DNA of 64,000 bases from Gamsiella multidivaricata (Eukaryota > Mortierellomycota > Mortierellomycetes > Mortierellales > Mortierellaceae), in NCBI RefSeq assembly GCF_025024155.1, contig NW_026251772.1, positions 1 to 64,000 of the forward strand, read 5' to 3'. The notes under the pieces were generated by a model. It saw only the letters and a list, made by a program, of their open reading frames with translations, was not told where the DNA came from and made no database searches. This document shows, in pieces, positions 45,817 through 58,175 of the stretch; the first letter of the stretch is position 1, and each line of letters begins with the position of its first letter. A program made the translations under genes and the position numbers.

Positions 45817-46547
45817 TTAAGAACGTCGTGTGTTGCGACCGAGACACTTCTGAATCTCAACACTGCTCCTGATACGCGTCTGCTTCGGTCTGTCCTTGGC
45901 CTTCATTTCAACAGGATTCATAATTTTAAAAGGTCCTTCCCTTTGACGACGGTTTTGGAAATTGATTCTTTCACCAGTTCGAATTGCTCCTGCTTTGAGT
46001 TGACTACATCCAAAAGCTCTTTCATCATCCCTGAAATTTCCCCGTAGCGCCGTATCCTCGATATCTCGCGTTCGCCGGGCTGCCTGGGCACTGAAAAGAC
46101 TGGAAAAGCCTTCGATATGCCTCCTATGTAGGTGCCAGGGCACATAATGGCATTCCTAGACCTCTGGTATATCTTGGCGACGCAAAACCGCTCAGAACTG
46201 ACATCAAGGTCGAGATCGTCCTGTATGGATTCCTTGTACCATCGCTTGGGAATTAATCTGATGTGACATTTGCATCTTCTGTCAAGCTCCATCGCTTTAA
46301 AATAGTGTCGGCACACGGTGCCACAGTTTCGCAGCAGAAGGCATGTACAGAGATACGAGCCATCTTGCAAAAGTAGAACATGCTGTTGGCGTTTCCAATG
46401 AATATCCAATTTGTAGTCGACATCGAAAATCCACTGTTTGTTGCGTTCACCAATGATGGAACGCAGGACATCTAAGGAAGCTTTCAGGCGGCCTTCCTTT
46501 GCGCTTTTTTCAATCTGTAGACTATGAATTAGATCATTAAATAGCAT
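45817..46547 (-). pseudogene. MULE-like transposase remnant with SWIM zinc finger
   Basis: A minus-strand frame (46547-45918) contains a SWIM-type motif CTCLLLRNCGTVCRHYFKAM (CxC...CxH) after LQDGSY, the arrangement found near the C-terminus of MULE/FAR1 transposases. It then shifts frame near 45918, after which another frame continues NPVEMKAKDRPKQTRIRS, the usual basic end. No DDE catalytic region is present. It is probably the decayed autonomous relative of the TIR element immediately to the left. 46560-47270 contains nothing I can support. Confidence 0.7.
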
Positions 46548-47271
46548 TCATTTCTACGCGTTCCTACTTGACCGTTGCCCTTGACCCCTTGACTCTGCTG
46601 CTGTTGCAGGTTCTGTGATCCGACGCTTAATCCCGTTAAGGTTTCCTGGGATATAGTCCTGTGACACCAGCTAACGCTGCCAAGGCATTGCAAACGACGT
46701 TATCCGGGATGAGCCGATCTAGGGAGAAAGGAGGACTTTATTCGTGTGAATGCTGCTATCTAGTTCTACGTTTAGATAGGGTTTTTATACTGGCTGGGTC
46801 GATGCCAATAGTATTCTGGAATGTTGTAGGAAATGGGCGAAGCACCGAAGACATCATAGCGTACTGAACCGAGCATAAACCTTTCGCAGACATGCAGGGA
46901 AGAGCATACAGTAGGAGCACCATTTATAGGGTCCAGATGTTCATGGGAGCAGGACCAACTCTCGGGTCCAACTCTTGATGGTGACTATAGTTAGCCTTTG
47001 CAGGAGAGTCCAAAAACAATGTAGTACAGCTGTTGGCATGAATCAAGGCAACCAAACAAACAGCAAACCTCGCTGCAACGTAGGTTGGCGTTCCTGATGA
47101 CTACGATTAGAGTGAAGCGGAGTGTCATTGACAGAAATCCAGATTACGATTGACATTGCATTGATCGCCTAGCACGGATCATTATTTGTTACGCGCCAGC
47201 TACAACAATCTGCCATCACGTCCTGAAAAACCGTGGATGTTGCTCATCCGGAACGAACTCAAAGAAATAAA

Positions 47272-47431
47272 GTTGCTAGAGACACCCACTTTGACCACGC
47301 ATGCAAGCAGCTAAACCTTCTAGGACCCCCGTAACTCCCGTAGCCCCTGTAACCCCTCGTAACCCCCGCAAAAAAAGACGATAAGAAATAGAATTGCTAG
47401 AGACGCTCACTTTGACCATGTATGCAAGCAG
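47272..47431. repeat. 39-bp direct duplication around a (GTAACCCC)n tract
   Basis: TTGCTAGAGACRCYCACTTT...ATGCAAGCAG occurs at 47273-47310 and again at 47394-47431 (about 33 of 38 bases alike). Between them is a degenerate GTAACYCCC/GTAGCCCCT microsatellite and a second copy of the preceding AAAGAAATA/AAGAAATAG context, so a ~121-bp unit was tandemly duplicated. Confidence 0.6.
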
Positions 47432-47505
47432 AAAAGCCTGCCACTCACCCACACCCACACTCAGAATCACATCGGAAATCGTCCTGTATCATACATACTC
47501 CCAAC

Positions 47506-47781
47506 ATGGCTCGAGGACCGATGTGCAAAGACTACAAGAACTGCCTCCTTCCTACAGAGAAACAGACCGCCGATCACAAGCTACGCTCTCATGCCACCCT
47601 AAAGGTCTCATTTGTGAACACTTCGATCCACATCATGGTTGATGTGGAGAGAGACCCCATGTATGATATGTATTGTGTGTGCACCAGTGATGAATGTCCC
47701 ATCAAGTCAATCCTCTCCTCGAACCCACGAGCGCACTTTCGTGAGTGCGAATTCGTCCTGCAGGGCCACCAGCGAAAATAA
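47506..47781 (+). CDS. short Cys/His-rich protein, hypothetical
   Basis: An ATG at 47506 opens 91 codons. Two metal-site-like patterns are visible: C-x4-C-x11-H-x4-H (CKDYKNCLL...HKLRSH) and C-x-C-x5-C-x10-H-x3-C (CVCTSDECPI...HFREC). Upstream sequence has several CAAC/CACC elements but no clear promoter. Downstream is a GA/GT-rich stretch, then the LINE at 48094. It could be a small zinc-binding protein or a fragment of a mobile-element protein; I do not recognise it. Confidence 0.4.
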   Translation: MARGPMCKDYKNCLLPTEKQTADHKLRSHATLKVSFVNTSIHIMVDVERDPMYDMYCVCTSDECPIKSILSSNPRAHFRECEFVLQGHQRK

Positions 47782-48093
47782 CCTTGGTTATTGTAAGACT
47801 TGTGGGTGAACGTGGGACAAACGAGGGTGGAAACGAGGGGAGGCGAGTGAACAAGGTGAGTAAACAAAGACGAATGGGTGAAGACAATTGTTTATTGACT
47901 AGACTGCTGTGAGTATATGAACTCGGGTTTTACTATATAGTCTATCTTGTCTTATATATATCAGAAGAATAAAGGTCCTGATTAGTAATCTATGGTTCTT
48001 GAAGTGCCGCCTTTCCTCATCCATTCTTAGACGCGTCTAGCGTCACATGACAGTACTAATCAGAGCTAAACTCTGACAGTTATTCAAAAATTC

Positions 48094-49582
48094 CTACGCA
48101 CACGACAGTGGGCGACGGCCATGGCAACTGAACACACAATATTTCACGAGCATGAAGACACATACGACTTTCTGTGGTCAGTCAGCGGAGGACGACATTC
48201 GCCAATTGATCAAGCATCAGTCTGCAGCCAGAAATCATCATGCATGGACTTGTCAACAACGAACGAAACAATTTATTCAGCAGTGGGAAGAAGTGGAGTG
48301 GCGATCCAGCCTTGCTATAATACATGAGAAAAATCCGCCAGGGGGTTTTTTCACCAGCCTTGCGGATTGCAACCATCGATCCCACAGGATCAAGAAAATC
48401 CATGGTATGCTGCCAACCATGCAGTACATGCACAGGTGGAAGCCGAATCTGTATACCACTGACAGATGCCAAGTGTGCCTTACCATGGTGGAGGATGCCC
48501 AGCACCTCTGGGTCTGCAGAGTCACACAGAACAGACGACAGGAAGAATGGAGAAAGACACTTGATGGGGTTCTAAGTCTTGGACGCACCTTGGTAGATAA
48601 GGCGAGGAAAAAGTGGTTGTGCGACATGGAGGAGGCAATCAAGGATGGTCGACAATTCACACGCACCGAACCGAGTTTTACCGCGTGCGAGTTAGACACC
48701 CTTTGGTGGAGTCTGCGTGATATCCGGGGAGTGGAAACGATGGTGGATACGCGAGATGATGACTGGATAAGGCTGCTGGAGGAGCGGCGAGACAGGGACA
48801 ATGGTGGCGAGGACAGAGAGAATGTCCATGAGGAAGAAGGAGAAGGAGTGAGCAGTCAAGAAAACGTACAGCAGGCAGCACCGCCTACCAGGCTATGGAC
48901 AACGACAGACATATACCACGGGCCCGTACCAAAGTTCCTGACAACGGATTGGGCGCTACTCTTGAAGACGTCGAAGAGCATCGCGGCTTACCTGGTTGGA
49001 CGTTTTGTAGAACGAGTTGAGGCTTTTGGCCGAGAGGAGTTATGGAAGGAGCGATGTAGTGCCACAGTGGCATGGGAAAAGTCCGAGGGCATATGCACGA
49101 GGATGAAGAAAGCCGGGGTCCAGGTAGGAGGTGAGACCCAGGGCTTTGTGAGACAACAGCCCCAAGAGGAGGTTACGACAGCGGCGAGGAGGAGAGCAGA
49201 CAGCCGCTTGGTGGACCATCTCCAGGGAAAGGTGGTGTTGAACGAGATGGAGAGAGGAAGGAGGATAAAATTCATATTGGCCCGTGATCTTAACTAGGAG
49301 AGGACCCATCGGACCCGACAGGTTGCGTAGCGGTTTTGGGCCCCGGCTCAAGTATTAGAAACCATACGACTCAGAATGTGCACCATAGGTATTTGGTTCC
49401 TCATTTTACATTAGTTTAGTGGGGGCCTCTTGATAGCTATCTTTAGGTAACTATCGGCCGGCTGACAGTCCAAGCCGAGGCTTGGACAATGCAGCCTGTG
49501 GCACGCCTGCACGCCTGGGGGGATCTGGCGTCAATAAAAAAAAAAAAATAAAAAAAATAAAAAAAAAAAAAAAAAAAAAAAA
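48094..49582 (+). mobile_element. 5'-truncated LINE (element 3) with target-site duplication
   Basis: Plus-oriented insertion flanked by exact 16-bp copies AGTTATTCAAAAATTC at 48078-48093 and 49583-49598, with an A-rich tail (AATAAAAAAA units, 49537-49582). The frame 48152-49297 encodes the end of ORF2: LAIIHEKNPPGGFFTSLADC, SHRIKKIHGMLPTMQYMH, the knuckle CQVCLTMVEDAQHLWVC and a helical tail with WALLLKTSKSIAAYLVGRFV. It is related to elements 1 and 2 but forms a separate subfamily. RNase H and reverse transcriptase are cut off by 5' truncation. The frame is open for 380 codons and the duplication is perfect, so this is a young insertion. Confidence 0.9.
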
Positions 49583-49645
49583 AGTTATTCAAAAATTCTT
49601 CCGATCCTTCGGGTCTTTCACGTCGCTACACGCGCATAAATCTAG

Positions 49646-50540
49646 TTGGGGAACACCACTGCAGACATAGCTGTAACAGCAGCGACAGCAGTAACAGTTT
49701 CAGCAGCAGCAGCAGCCAGTGGAGCAAACGCTAGGTATCACCCATACGTCCATCCTAGTCATTTACCGGTCACTACCACCGCCATCCTTCCACAGGACAA
49801 AACACAAGTTGCGGCCCCCTTGGTTTTCAAGGAAACGATATTAGAGAACTTGACTATCATTATCAAGCGACTGCAAGGGATGGACGAGAAGTTCATTTGC
49901 TTCGCAAACGATCTGAATGGACGAGTCAAGAGCACTGGGGCATCAGCAATCGCAACAACTAACATGGTAAATGCAACAGTAGTCATATACGTGGTATATA
50001 TATCCGTGCACAGCAATATTATTAAAGGCAGTTCTTGTTTCCACTCCCCGCCTTGTTACAGTAAAGCATTTGGACGAGAGGATCATATCATTATCATAGC
50101 GAGCCAAGAACGTACAGAAGATAGCCAGTCGACCCCATTACAATGAGGATGCAATGGTGAACATGGTAGAAGCTTTGAGCGATGTGCCATCTTGCGTTCA
50201 GGTTTTGAGAAGCATGGGACATAATATACGCCCTGCCAGGAACACAGAGATCGCAGCTTCCAGTCCGCCAGTTTTTCGCATATCAAAGATCTCTTCAACA
50301 CCCTACCTGCACTTTCGACGCCTTCTAATGCTATTGTACTATTGCTGTGATATAGATGAAGGAGCACCATTCATCATACCGGATTTATCAGAAGCTAGTT
50401 CAGTTTACTCCGCCTGCACTCAAGACACCCCTTCCCTGTCCATCGACTCTCAGAATCTGCCGGCTAACAGCGACGAGGAACATGAGGTTAAGGCCACTAT
50501 CATTGAGAACATCATGGGTAAGGTGGCGGACCAAGACTAG
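49646..50540 (+). CDS. hypothetical helical protein, 5' end unresolved
   Basis: Two exons (to 49966, then 50100-50540) join in phase 0 across a GTAAAT...TCATAG intron. Exon A has an Ala/Thr-rich start and a helix (ENLTIIIKRLQGMDEKFICF); exon B reads RAKNVQKIASRPHYNEDAMV, MVEALSDVPSCVQVLRSMG, then a Ser-rich acidic end (IENIMGKVADQD). There is no ATG at the 5' end: the frame opens after a TAG that doubles as an acceptor (ATCTAG|TTG), so an earlier exon is expected, and element 3 sits only ~50 bp upstream. Insertion may have cut the gene from its first exon or promoter. Family not recognised. Confidence 0.45.
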
Positions 50541-50821
50541 CAAGACCATTAAGAGGCCGAGTGTGATCATGAACAGTGATATTGTAGGAGTGGGGGGTGG
50601 TGGGGAAAAGAGGGGTCCAAAAAATAGCAGCGAGAATAGCAGCAACGAATGAAGTCCGTAATACCATGAATTCATGAATTGGCAGTTGTGCTAAGCAGTG
50701 CATAGCCCGGCTTTATGACTGCATGATCCCTTCCCCATAAAGACTTCCCTGTCGAATAGGGCAGCATTTCAAATGAACTGAGTGCTCTACGACGCCCAAA
50801 GTGCTGCGCCTAATTCCGCTG

Positions 50822-50892
50822 AGGTTTTTTTTTTAACAGACTCACATGAACATGAGATACATGGTACCCGAAAGTCTTGAAGCATGTTTAAG
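50822..50892 (-). mobile_element. diverged LINE 3'-end relic
   Basis: GAGG, then a T run, then TAACAGACTCACATGAACATGAGATACATGG and GTCTTGAAGC parallels the 3' end of element 2 (ATTAACATAAATCCCCATGAGCAC...GCATGGTCCG...GCCTTGAAGC at 41825-41880). It is older and degraded, with no coding sequence. Confidence 0.55.
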
Positions 50893-51129
50893 GTAATATT
50901 CTCCGTAGTCTTTTATAGACATTTGCTATGTAGATTAGTTCAATAAATTATACTTGCTTGGAATCATACACTGTACACGCTGGCACTTCTCATCCACACA
51001 GTTGGAGCTGCACCTCTACACTCCATCCCAACATGTACGTACCGGTTCTTGGCACATTTGAGGACTATCCATCTATACACAGCAGAACACGAGGATACGT
51101 CGGTAGGCCCATGAAAACGCGACGCGCTA

Positions 51130-51300
51130 TTGGGCAACGCGCATGGGTTGCCAAGAAATAAAAATCTGCTATTTGACAACCCCGGTTGCCAAATAGCATG
51201 CTAAATGGGACTGTTAAACTAGGGGGTTGTCAAATAGAATAGCCCAATGATCTACTTTGCAACCTGGGTTGTCAGTCTTATTTGACAACCCATGCGGAAA
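51130..51300. repeat. cluster of inverted CTATTTGNCAACCC motifs
   Basis: CTATTTGACAACCCC at 51169-51183 pairs with GGGGTTGTCAAATAG at 51223-51237; further copies or variants occur at about 51132 (inverted), 51185 and 51278. The same motif appears at 45233 and as a near-palindrome at 45274-45299. These look like terminal motifs of a small DNA transposon family. The remainder of 50541-52873 shows no supported gene. Confidence 0.55.
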
Positions 51301-52873
51301 TCCATTTGCCACGTTGAGCATGCAAGTCAATCCCCGGAAGAACCCCATGTAACTCGTTTATCCTGAAAATCGGGCCTATGGCCTAAGTAACACCTTTCCT
51401 ATGTTTACACGTCCGGCTATTTCACGAGAGGTCTTCTTGTTTACGCTCAAATTGCCTTTATCTTCGGCAAATGCATCATGTATTTTTTCAAATAAGAGAT
51501 TGTCAAGTAGGCTATCCTACCCTCCTCAAAGACATGAGATGGATTTATTACTGTGGTCTGAAGGAAAGCTGCAGCTGGGACAGAAAGCAAATAGCAAGCT
51601 GCCCGCCTCGACTATGTCGCAATGGATCCATATTCCACAATCAATGACCGCATAAGTGGTGAACCGATGACCCCTGCTCCCTACGTGGCCTGTTGTATGA
51701 TGATCATGAGCCTTCTTTTCATTCTTTCGAGAATGCTACTTCGCCCTGTGCAACTGGAAGCACAGAAGTCACGATAAATAGGTTTATGCGGGATTAGTGC
51801 TCTCGAACGCATTTGATAGCAGTAGACCCATGGTCCTGTATTTTGTTGCTGCATCGAAAGAAAAGGCAAATTTCTTTGCGCCATGTAATTTACAGCTACG
51901 GCTTTTGTGTGGGTCTAGGCGCTGCAAGCTCATACAAAGATGAATGCACCTATGCGAGTTGCCTGTCGTGTAACGCGTCCCGCGTCTCTTGATCGCTTTC
52001 TGAATGCTGTGCGACGCATGATCTCCTCTGTTCATTTGTGATGCATTTTCCTTTTTGGCGCATTCATGCAGCGGGACAACTACAAGCGGGCAGTTCTGCA
52101 GGTGTCAAGGGGGATGAAGCGTGCCTCCGAGTGCATTGCAGCTACACTCTGCATGTCACATTCTCGACACATACAATGAGTGAGCCGGATCCATTTTAAT
52201 CATCTTGGATTCTATCTACTGTTCATGATGTGATGATGTGTGCATGGACTGAAGTATGCAGTTACTCAACAGATATGTTCACATACCAATGCGAGGTATC
52301 ATCCATTGGCTGTAATTTTTGCAAGTACATCTGCAGGGATAACTCAGTCCGACAACCAATGGGAAGTCCTTCGAAGGATGCCTGGCTGGACGGCTTGAGA
52401 ATCGGGTCTTCAAAGTTCGAGATCCACCCATGCCGCCCAGGAGCCCAGGAATGAACCCGCGGGGAGGCTGCGCAGAGAATGCAAGAGAGGATCGGTCAGT
52501 CTCCAAGCCCGCCGCTCTTTGCATTGTATTTTAACTGGCGACAGCTGTTCACATGAAAGAAATACCATGGAGTTCAATTACAATGAGGATGAGCATATAG
52601 AGCAGACTCCTTGGTCTGGGTTGACTCGCCTACCCCTCCTTCGGGATTGCGGATGGTGATGGATCCCCTGTCTAGATTCATCGCATCGCAATGACTGTGG
52701 GGCGTATGATCAGCTCTTGCTGTTGTGTTTGGGTTGCTCACTTTTGGATTGTTTCTTTGTGCATGACCTCTCTATTCATTTATTCATTTTCGTCTCTTGC
52801 CTCCCTCTTTTCCTTTCTTCATCTCTCTTTGCCCTCCATTCCTCCCCCATAGTATCTTCGTCCATTTGGCAGC

Positions 52874-55800
52874 ATGAAGTTCGGCAAGGCCCTCTCCAGG
52901 AATCAGGTACATTGGGCAACCCTCCGCATTCTCAAAATTATAATCTGGGATCAGAAACTACACATCGTCCTTCATAAATCCTGCCTGCCGCCAACCCGGC
53001 AAAATACCCAACGCCTCTGAACACGCAAACGCATGACCCTAATTGAACAATGTGCCTTCAACTCCTCTACGCCAGATCCCTGAGTGGAGCCGCCACTACC
53101 TCTCCTACAAGGGACTCAAGAAAGAGATCAAGAATGGCCAGGAGGCTCTTGTCAGTGGGGAATCTTCCATGGACGACGTTGTCACCGGTATTATATTATA
53201 TTAGTTTAAGAAACTCTATTTCGCCCGAGCGATGTACACTTAATGCCATCGCGCAACGTCGTGATGGTTGCATCATGCAATGAACTTGTGAATGGAGCCA
53301 GGACACAATTGACCGAGTGGCCTATCTTCGTCTCTTTCCAATGCTATAGCGTTCATCTTCTACTTGGACAGAGAGGTCGAAAAGGTCAACAACTTTTTTG
53401 TGTATAAGCGTTCAGAGCTCGAGCGAAGACTCCGCATCCTCTCTGAAAAGTCAAGGCGTCTTAATCCCACCATCAGCGCCGCCACAGCTGCTGGGACGCC
53501 GGCCGTACCAACTTCAGCTTCAGCACATGCAGCAATTTGCGACCCAAAGACACCTTCAAGACCAGGGTCCAAAGAGCGCCTGGACCTGTCAATTGTGACC
53601 ACGCCCAAGGGGTCTGTTTCAGGAGTAAGCGGAAACGCTTCTCTGGTCCCGCCCTCGCCCTTCATCAGTGACCCCGAGGCCGATGCAGAGTGTCTTCAAG
53701 CTATGGTGGATACCAAGGAGATGCTGTCGAAACTCTCGTGGTTCGCCGAAATGAACAGAAGGGCAGTCGAAAAGATTCTTAAAAAGTAAGCCATTGAACG
53801 GCGTTTCCTCGCCCCACCTATGCGGCTGGCACAATCGCTGAACGTGTTCCTTGGGAGTGGATTGTATTCAGCCGTCAGTTTCTGGGGTCAATTGTCGCCG
53901 ATCCGATTACCATCCTTCCGACCCATTAGAATTTACACGTGTGTGCTGTGCGCGTATCATTTCTCTGTTCATTTCATCCTGACGTGCCGAATTAGACGCT
54001 AAACATTCTGGGTTGAGAACGACGCAAGGCATTATTGTTTATCCAAATGGATCGGCCCCCTCTTTTGGTTCCTTGCATTTGAATGATGGCAGAATGACAC
54101 CTTCTAACTGGTACTAAATGTGTTTAAAACCAACATGTATATCCTGTTAGGTTCGACAAGCGCATGGTCACGGTCAGCCGCGAAGGCTATCTGGCTACAA
54201 AGATCAGCCTGCTTCCATTTGTATTTGACGGTCAGCTTCTGGAGATGACTGTGACGATCGACGTCCTCATCCGGGAGATGAGGGCCGTGGTTGCAGATCA
54301 TCCTCCGTTCAGGTCCGGACTGTCTCCAAAGCGCGCCAGCATCGAGTCCCGCATGGGATTGACAGAACAACAGATCGGAGACGCGATGAAGGCCGTAGAG
54401 CGCGACGATGTGGACACTCTCAAGGCCATTATCGATACGAGGTTGAAGGAGGCACCAGAATTGAAGGATGTAATTTTATCCTCTGCGCAGTCTGGACGTC
54501 TTGGACAAGTAAGATGCCTGATGTTTCGTTTTAGCGATCCACTAGCTGTATGCCCTGAGAAAGGATAATCGAACGTGGCCAGTTGCTTTTCGCAATAATA
54601 GCTTCCAAGATCGCTCTTCAGGAAAGCATGTGAAGAAAAGGCGTTCCGGTGCATTACTTGGATCATGTCTTTCGGAGCTGGAACCCTTATGGTCAATGTC
54701 AACGAGCAAACTGTACTTCACAGACTGGCGATCGAGGGCGGTAGCTTTACAAAAACGACCGAGACAAGCGACAACATATCTGAAGTTCAGGCCAATGGTT
54801 CAAAGCACCATCATCAAGCGCCCGTGCTCCGGGACGATCCCGAGTTGATTGTATTTATCCTAAAGCAACTCTCGACCTGTGCACAACAGGATCCCCTGTG
54901 CACATTGAAATCAACTGGGGATATCTATGGACGTCGCCCCTTGCACTACGCGGCCATGCATGGCTTCCCCAACATCACCAGGGCACTCATTAACGATTTA
55001 AAGTCCTCTGGGGAATTCATCAGCTTTTCAGATCCCTACTGGTTTGATACCGACGGATTCACTCCCCTTATTTACGCGGTGTCGCGCGGCAAGGCTAGCG
55101 TCTTGGAGATTCTGGTTGAGGAAGGTGGGATTCAGGATGTCGATGCAGTTACAAATGGTAAGTTACACTCCTTTGATACCGGAGATCGTGCACACCGGGC
55201 AATGATTCTGACTCTCCTACTTTCTCTATGCTACATTCAGCCTACGTCACCCATCCTTCTCTCCCCAAGGTCCTGCCCTCGATGCCCAAGACCGTCCTCA
55301 ACCCCTTGATCGGCTCAGAGGTCAACCTGCATGCGGTATATACCTACACCCCTCTATCGATTGCATGTCGCTTGGGACACGTTGACGCAGCCAGGCTCCT
55401 TGTACAGTTTGGCGCCAACTTGAATGCCCAAGACGAGGACGGCGAATCCTGCCTGATCATCGCCTCCAAGAACGGGCACACTGAGTGCGTGAGGCTGCTG
55501 ATCTCTGGTGCTGGAACCGGAGCAGGAGCTGGAGCCAACCTAGAATTACGGGAACGGTACTACGGATGGACCGCATTGCATCTTGCAGGTAAAAGCATTG
55601 CTATGAACAGCAAGCGAACCAACACACATGCCAAGCGACAGCAATACTTAAGTCGCGTGTTTTATATGTTGTAACTAGCTATCGAAAACCATCCTGAGGT
55701 TGTCAAGGTTCTGCTTGATGCTGGAGCCAACCCCAATGTCTACGACTATTCCTCGTGGAATCCTCACGAACATGCCGTATTTGCCGCCAATAACGCCTGC

Positions 55801-57993
55801 GCAGCTCTGCTTCGCCCAGTTTCTCGCACCCTCGATGAGAGACAGCAACTGTCGAAGCTGAATGGAGGCGTCGAATTGGGACAGGCAACACCGACTAAGG
55901 GCAGCCCATCGTTTACTCAGCCCATGCTCCAAGGCGCCTCTGGTTCTCAATCACCAAAGTTCCAGCGATCCGATTCGCCTCCAATGTCGAGTAGCAAAAG
56001 CAATGCTAAGTTATCCAAGACTGCGCAAAGGGCATATGGACACAAATATCTGGAAGAAGAGTCTCTGATTGTAGTCACCCTGGGATCAAACGATTCTCGC
56101 AGTACTGTGGAGCCCATCGAACTCTACCTGAATGGGGATAGCCATTCTTTCTTGACAGCCAGTACGGCTTTTTCGCTCGAGATCACAGCGGAAAATGCGA
56201 CGGCAGGAGAGAAAGTCATAGTGGATTTGCCTCTCAAGGATTCGAGCTATCATGAGCAAATTGTGTTCTATGCACCCAATCCAGAGGAAACCATTCTTAA
56301 CTTTTCGGTGTACCCCACATTTGGCTCGTCAAGCAACAACCTGGTTGGACGTGGAACAGCGCTTCTGTCCAGTTTGGACAACTTGCGTAAGGATGTCTTC
56401 AACCAGCATCCGGCTATGACGTCTCTGCAGGGGATGAACATGACGGTTCCTATCTTTGGTGTCGAAAAGATGAATATAATCGGACGCGTCAGGGTCGAAT
56501 TCGCGGTCGTCCGTCCCTTCAAACACGAGAATCTTAAAGTCGGGAGCAAGCACACGTACTGGAAGAGCCTGACGACAACGGTAAGGCGAGCGTAAGCTGA
56601 CCCATAGCTCTACTCATTTTGACGATAGTCCTCGACTCTAGATTTGATCCTATGTTCAGTTGCTCATGTTCTCTTTCCTATGATATTTTATAGGTTATTG
56701 GCCACCGTGGTCTTGGTATGAACAGGAAGGTATCGAACCTCCAGGTTGGGGAAAATACTCTCCTGTCATTTGTCACAGCCGCCAATCTTGGAGCTGAATA
56801 TGTCGAGTTCGGTAAGTTCATACTGTGCGGTATGGTACGACGAACATTTCGCGATATTTATAACAGATCCCATTCATATTTTTAACCAAAAATAGACGTT
56901 CAAATGACAAAGGACATGGTCCCCGTTCTGTACCATGACTGGACGGTGACGGAAACCGGATTGGATATCCCTGTCAGCTCCATCACACTGGAGCAGTTCC
57001 AGAACCTCTCGACTAAGAAGAGGCGCGGTCACCACGACAGCGGATCGCAGCCATCATCGCCAAAACCGGACCAGCCGCGAAATTTGTCATTAGCCCCGCC
57101 ACCTTCTTCAGCGTCGAAATCGGTCCTTAGCAAGCCCGAGCTGATAAGGAGGTCCACCCACGACTCAGAAAATGATTCCGTTAGAGAGAACAGCCCGCTG
57201 ACAACACGGGTGGTGCGGTCAAACAGTTTAGGAGCCATGTCGAAAATGAAAGCCATATCGGCAGGGACAGAACCTGCCAATCCTGCGGCCAAGATGAAGG
57301 GCAATGGTCTTGGGACTATTCAGGCACCGTTCGCGACATTGAAGGATACGTTTGTGGTATGGGCCAAATCTCCCAATGGCCCACCTCAGGCTCCAGCGTT
57401 CGGTTTAAATAAGAATTGTACATAGCTCAATCCCTGCTTATCGCTTATTTATTTTTAATTACTAGACGGTCCCAACCAGCATTGGATTCAACATTGAGGT
57501 CAAGTACCCTATGCTGGACGAAGCCGAGGACGCCAATATTCCACTGTACTCGTTTGAAATGAACCGATTCGTGGATCGAATCCTGCAGGAGGTCTATGAC
57601 CACGACCAAACCCACCCGGACCGCAATATCATCTTCTCGTCCTTCCATCCAGACATTTGTCTGTTGCTCAATATGAAGCAGCCCAACTATCCTGTCTTCT
57701 TTTTGACGGACGGTGGCACCTCTGTCGTGGCCGATCGTCGCTGCAACTCTATCCAGGGAGCTGTCCGCTTCGCCACCTCGATCGATCTGCTCGGTATTGT
57801 CACACACAGCTTGCCGATCATCGAGGCACCCAACCTAGTCAGAGGCATCAAGGAGACAGGATTGCTGGTCTTTACCTATGGCGCTGATAATAACGACGTC
57901 GAGAACGCAAAGTTACAAAGGAGGCATGGTGTTGATGCTGTTATTGTTGATTGTTTACTGGCTGTCAGGAAGGGACTACAACAATCAGAGTAG
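52874..57993 (+). CDS. GDE1: SPX-ankyrin-GDPD protein (glycerophosphodiester phosphodiesterase Gde1 / Pho81-like)
   Basis: Ten exons (52874-52906, 53076-53187, 53350-53785, 54151-54508, 54602-55157, 55241-55588, 55679-56580, 56694-56811, 56896-57356, 57466-57993) give 1,283 aa. The SPX domain covers ~1-235: MKFGKALSRNQ-IPEWSRHYLSYKGLKKEI, FFVYKRSELERRL and later KKFDKR, a KFDK-like basic helix that binds inositol pyrophosphates. Ankyrin repeats span ~315-660 (GRRPLHYAAMHGFPNITRAL, YTPLSIACRLGHVDAARLLV, GESCLIIASKNGHTECVRLL). A C2-like beta domain follows (~680-900). The GDPD domain starts at ~916: VIGHRGLGMNR, AEYVEFDVQMTKDMVPVLYHD with the catalytic H, E, D and H, GFNIEVKYP and DGGTS; it is interrupted by a ~110-residue Ser/Pro-rich insert (KKRRGHHDSG...). 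Unlike Pho81, the GDPD active site is complete, favouring Gde1-type hydrolysis of glycerophosphocholine. The exon 4-5 junction is the least certain. Convergent with SEC7; a GA microsatellite lies in the 3' gap. Confidence 0.94.
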
Positions 57994-58175
57994 AGGATCG
58001 GTTGGACATTGAAATCAGAGAGAGAGAAAGAGAGAGAGAATTAGACAGGGTAATAACTATATTTTAGAGCATCTTTAACTACGATAGACTAGTATAATTG
58101 CTTTCATGTCGAATTCATTTGTTCGCAGCATTGGTATTTCACAATTTATTTTTTTGAGGTTGAATATAAAGCGTA

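Noticed and set aside
50097..50099. In-frame TAG suggesting the 49.6-kb gene is a pseudogene
   Set aside because: The same TAG is the end of a good acceptor (TCATAG|CGA) in phase 0, so a normal intron explains it.
58013..58040. GA microsatellite between GDE1 and SEC7 as a regulatory site
   Set aside because: Simple (GA)n in a convergent 3' gap; no evidence of function.
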